Assembly: GCA_902787575.1 (NCBI GenBank)
Contig: CADAGX010000015.1
Coordinates: forward strand, 62,001 to 126,000
Length of the DNA: 64,000 nt
Source: an uncultured Bacteroidales bacterium
GTDB taxonomy: Bacteria; Bacteroidota; Bacteroidia; Bacteroidales; Bacteroidaceae
Direction of reading: 5' to 3'
In this document: positions 61,916-64,000 of the stretch, piece by piece
Layout of the letters: every line of letters begins with the position of its first letter
Position numbering within the stretch: the first letter of the stretch is position 1
Made by a program: the position numbers and the translations under genes
Notes under the pieces: model-generated
The model's input: the letters and a program-made list of their open reading frames with translations, nothing else
Database searches by the model: none
What the model was told of the DNA's origin: nothing

Positions 61916-63076
61916 TCAGAAGGCTTCGTTCATTTTGAACTCAAAGCCCGGTTTGTTGCGCGTTAGACCGACGTCGAAACGCAGGTTCACACGCTTCTTG
62001 AATTCCCAACGCAGGCCCGTGCCGAAGGTGGGCAGCGTCTGCGAGAGATAGATGTGGCCGAAGTTGCGAAAGACATTGGCCGCACCACCCCACAGGACAC
62101 AGCCGAAGCGTCCGAAAAGGTGCTGCCGCAGCTCCACTTGCCCCTCCAGGATGTTGCGATTACGATAGCGGCCCTCGTAGTAACCGCGCATGCGCCCGTT
62201 CTCGCCCACCTTCGCGAGCATGGTCCAAGGCACATCGCCGTAGTTGAACTGCGCGTGAAGGTCCATAGCCAGCACGCTGCCTCGCCACATCTGGCGGTAG
62301 GAATCTATAATCAGCTCGGTGCGCTGAAAAGCATAGTGGTTGGCGAAGCCGGGGAACACGAGGTGTTCCAACTTGAGAAAGTTGCCGCGGTAGGCGTTGA
62401 GTGCAAAGTCGCGGCTGTCGTACTGCACAACCACGCCAGCACCTGCCGATGCAATATTGTGACGCTGTCCGGCCACCGTTTCAGGGTTTGTGAAGTGCAC
62501 GGCGCGGCTGTATTGCAGCCAAAGCGTAGGCCCAACGTACGTATATTCGCGCACGCGGAATAGCCAGTTGGGCTGAAATAGCAGACGCAACTGCCTGAAA
62601 TGTCCTTTCGTGCCGTGAAGGCCGGCGTCGTACCCGATGCCCCAAAAATCTGTCGGCAGGTTTTCGACCGCCAACTTGTAGTCCCAACGGTACGCATCGT
62701 GCGGCATATAATTCTTCCCTTCGAGCGTAAGTTTCAGCACGCCGAGCACAGACGCATTTAAGAAGAGCGTGGCCATACTGCGCGCGAGCGTCGGATCGCT
62801 GCGGTCCCAGCTGTATTCTCCGCTCAGGCCGCCGGCCAGCCCGAAGCTGTAAGTCGAAGTGTAATATGGGCCGCAAAGGAATTTGCAGTCGAAAGGTTTC
62901 TCGGACGGGCGGTTCGCATTGCGCAGATACTGCAGCAGCCAGTCGACGGGACGCCAGCCCACGCTCAACTGCTGCGACGAGGGAGCGAGCAACACCGTGT
63001 CGCGCATCTCGGTCTCCGCAGCCTGCAGCCAGAATGCGGGAACGAGCAGAAGCACAATCATAACCGCGCGTTTCAT
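61916..63076 (-). CDS. Omp85-like/surface-antigen outer-membrane barrel without POTRA domains
   Basis: A 386-residue protein with a signal peptide (AFWLQAAE) that is mostly barrel. It resembles the BamA/TamA (D15) barrel: AGAGVVVQYDSRDFALNAYRG (in part), an RMRGYYEGRYRNR segment like the Omp85 R-G-[FY] signature, and GGAANVFRN. It has no room for POTRA repeats, so it may be a short Omp85 relative such as those linked to phospholipase-like proteins. ATG 63076; its promoter ends 5 nt before the start. Confidence 0.85.
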   Translation of the reverse strand: MKRAVMIVLLLVPAFWLQAAETEMRDTVLLAPSSQQLSVGWRPVDWLLQYLRNANRPSEKPFDCKFLCGPYYTSTYSFGLAGGLSGEYSWDRSDPTLARSMATLFLNASVLGVLKLTLEGKNYMPHDAYRWDYKLAVENLPTDFWGIGYDAGLHGTKGHFRQLRLLFQPNWLFRVREYTYVGPTLWLQYSRAVHFTNPETVAGQRHNIASAGAGVVVQYDSRDFALNAYRGNFLKLEHLVFPGFANHYAFQRTELIIDSYRQMWRGSVLAMDLHAQFNYGDVPWTMLAKVGENGRMRGYYEGRYRNRNILEGQVELRQHLFGRFGCVLWGGAANVFRNFGHIYLSQTLPTFGTGLRWEFKKRVNLRFDVGLTRNKPGFEFKMNEAF

Positions 63077-63081
63077 AAATG

Positions 63082-63113
63082 CAAAGGTACGATTTTTTTT
63101 CGTCATAGGCAAA
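63082..63113 (-). promoter_or_regulatory. Promoter of the barrel-PCMD-nspC operon
   Basis: TTTG (63110-63113), 20-nt spacer, TACCTTTG (63082-63089). The predicted start site nearly coincides with the ATG at 63076. Confidence 0.85.
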
Positions 63114-63164
63114 AACGAAGAAGAAAACACATGCTTCTCCACCCTATTGAACATCGCTGCAGAA

Positions 63165-63275
63165 ACACTACACGTAGTTTTTAAAAATCTACACGTCGCA
63201 TGAAGCAATGCGACACGTCGCGTGAAGCAATGCCACACGTCGCGTGAAGCGATGCGTCACGTCGCATCTCGGACA
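63165..63275. repeat. 22-bp phased CACGT array 11
   Basis: The cleanest array: CACGT cores at 63171, 63192, 63214, 63236 and 63258 (21, 22, 22, 22 bp), all in one orientation. The intervening sequence is nearly identical (CGCGTGAAGCAATGC type). It lies downstream of the partial surface-protein gene. Confidence 0.92.
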
Positions 63276-63344
63276 GGAAAAAGAAGGCGCCCCAATCCCA
63301 TGTGGACTGAGGCGCACTCTAATGCTTGAAATGATGCAACGTCG

Positions 63345-64000
63345 CTACTTTACAAATATCTTGCGACCGCCAATGACGTACACACCGGGCTTCAGACCCT
63401 CGGTTCTGACGCCTCGATTGGAGACAAACGCCTTGCCAACGCGCTGACCCTGCAGGTTGTAGACGGGCAAAATGCCCGAAGGCTGCGTGCGTACCACACC
63501 CACTGCGTCGGGATTGCCCAGCACGGGCACCGGCGGAAGAGGTATAGAATCTGCACGGACACTGTCTGGCAGCGTAGTTGTGAAGTATGTTTTCAGCGGT
63601 TCTATCTTGGTCGTAGCGCTGAAAACAAAGGCCGTACCTTCGGCATTCATAGCATAGACGTTCTTCAGCGACGTTTCAAGCGTCACGCCGTACTGGTTGT
63701 AAGTCGAAGAACTGACAACGAAATTCGTGGTTCCCGACTTTGCGAACAACGCATCGCTGCCTTCGAATACCAGCGTCTTGCCTGCCAGTTCCTTAGCTCC
63801 CGCAATGATGTAGGGAGTGTTGGCACGCAACACTGTTGTCTTGCTGAACGCGGGAACGCCACGGCTGAGGTAGCTAAACTCGTAAATGGCGAATGGAAGC
63901 GAGTCGGACTGCACCGAGTATCCGACGGAATCAACCATCAGCGTATCGGGAACGAAAGGCAGAATGATGCTCTCCCACTTGGAGCCGCTCTCGGCGGGGA
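63345..64000 (-). CDS. C-terminal part of a surface/secreted protein (partial)
   Basis: The reading frame is open to the window edge, so the 5' end is missing. The visible 218 residues are Thr/Ser/Val-rich beta sequence. They end in the tail YNLQGQRVGK, GLKPGVYVIGGRKIFVK, a motif common at the C-terminus of Prevotella and Bacteroides surface proteins and comparable to sorting tails. The function of the missing domain is unknown. Confidence 0.85.
   Translation of the reverse strand, partial: PAESGSKWESIILPFVPDTLMVDSVGYSVQSDSLPFAIYEFSYLSRGVPAFSKTTVLRANTPYIIAGAKELAGKTLVFEGSDALFAKSGTTNFVVSSSTYNQYGVTLETSLKNVYAMNAEGTAFVFSATTKIEPLKTYFTTTLPDSVRADSIPLPPVPVLGNPDAVGVVRTQPSGILPVYNLQGQRVGKAFVSNRGVRTEGLKPGVYVIGGRKIFVK

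Overview
The window comes from a member of the Bacteroidota, order Bacteroidales, most likely Prevotellaceae. The evidence is threefold. (1) Promoters of the form TTTG, 18-20 nt, TAnnTTTG (the Bacteroidota -33/-7 signal) lie in front of many transcription units. (2) Lineage-typical families are present (DUF4199, DUF6452, DUF6048, PCMD, NhaC-type antiporter, OmpP1-like barrels, many lipoproteins). (3) The last, partial gene ends in a tail of the YNLQGQRV...GLKPGVYVI type common on Prevotella surface proteins. I saw no insertion sequence, prophage, CRISPR array or rRNA operon.

Layout. 1-3.9 kb (minus): map-tsaD behind a duplicated promoter, then kdgK-eda. 4-7.4 kb (plus): antiporter, lipoprotein, rsmG, metallo-beta-lactamase hydrolase. 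7.5-15.4 kb (minus): phosphodiester glycosidase, FadL-like barrel, aromatic/serine-rich secreted protein, aminotransferase-LolC/E-like permease, M18 peptidase. 15.5-17.7 kb (plus): murQ and two tandem deoxynucleoside kinases. 17.8-27.3 kb: AraC regulator diverging from an RND efflux operon that carries two unrelated hydrolase-like genes between adaptor and pump. 27.4-30.9 kb (minus): tRNA-His, yqiA-like gene-ffh-folD, initiator tRNA. 31-33.2 kb (plus): tetR-fabG and an RluA-type synthase. 33.3-37.1 kb (minus): an ECF sigma factor fused in one reading frame to a membrane helix and a beta-barrel-like domain, followed by a radical SAM/SPASM protein and a Gfo/Idh/MocA oxidoreductase. 37.3-45.4 kb (plus): tamB-tamA-like genes and a sugar nucleotidyltransferase. 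45.4-47.3 kb (minus): PrsW protease, a hypothetical protein, SRP RNA and tRNA-Thr. 47.4-57.3 kb (plus): DUF4199-glycosyltransferase-DUF6452-DUF6048-apbE, GH43, then Crp/Fnr-M3 peptidase-dCMP deaminase-CtpA. 57.4-64 kb (minus): FAD oxidoreductase, a tRNA cluster with a deleted tRNA-Gly, outer-membrane barrel-PCMD-nspC, and a partial surface protein.

Two things stand out. First, the sigma factor/membrane helix/barrel fusion at 35.5-37.1 kb shares its upstream region with tamB-tamA. It looks like a one-polypeptide trans-envelope regulator, possibly tied to outer-membrane assembly. Second, eleven intergenic sites carry short arrays of CACGT/ACGTG-type cores spaced almost exactly 21-22 bp apart. 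Every array sits just after the stop codon or 3' end of a gene and none sits in a divergent promoter region. Opposed units form long terminator-like hairpins. I know of no description of such a family.
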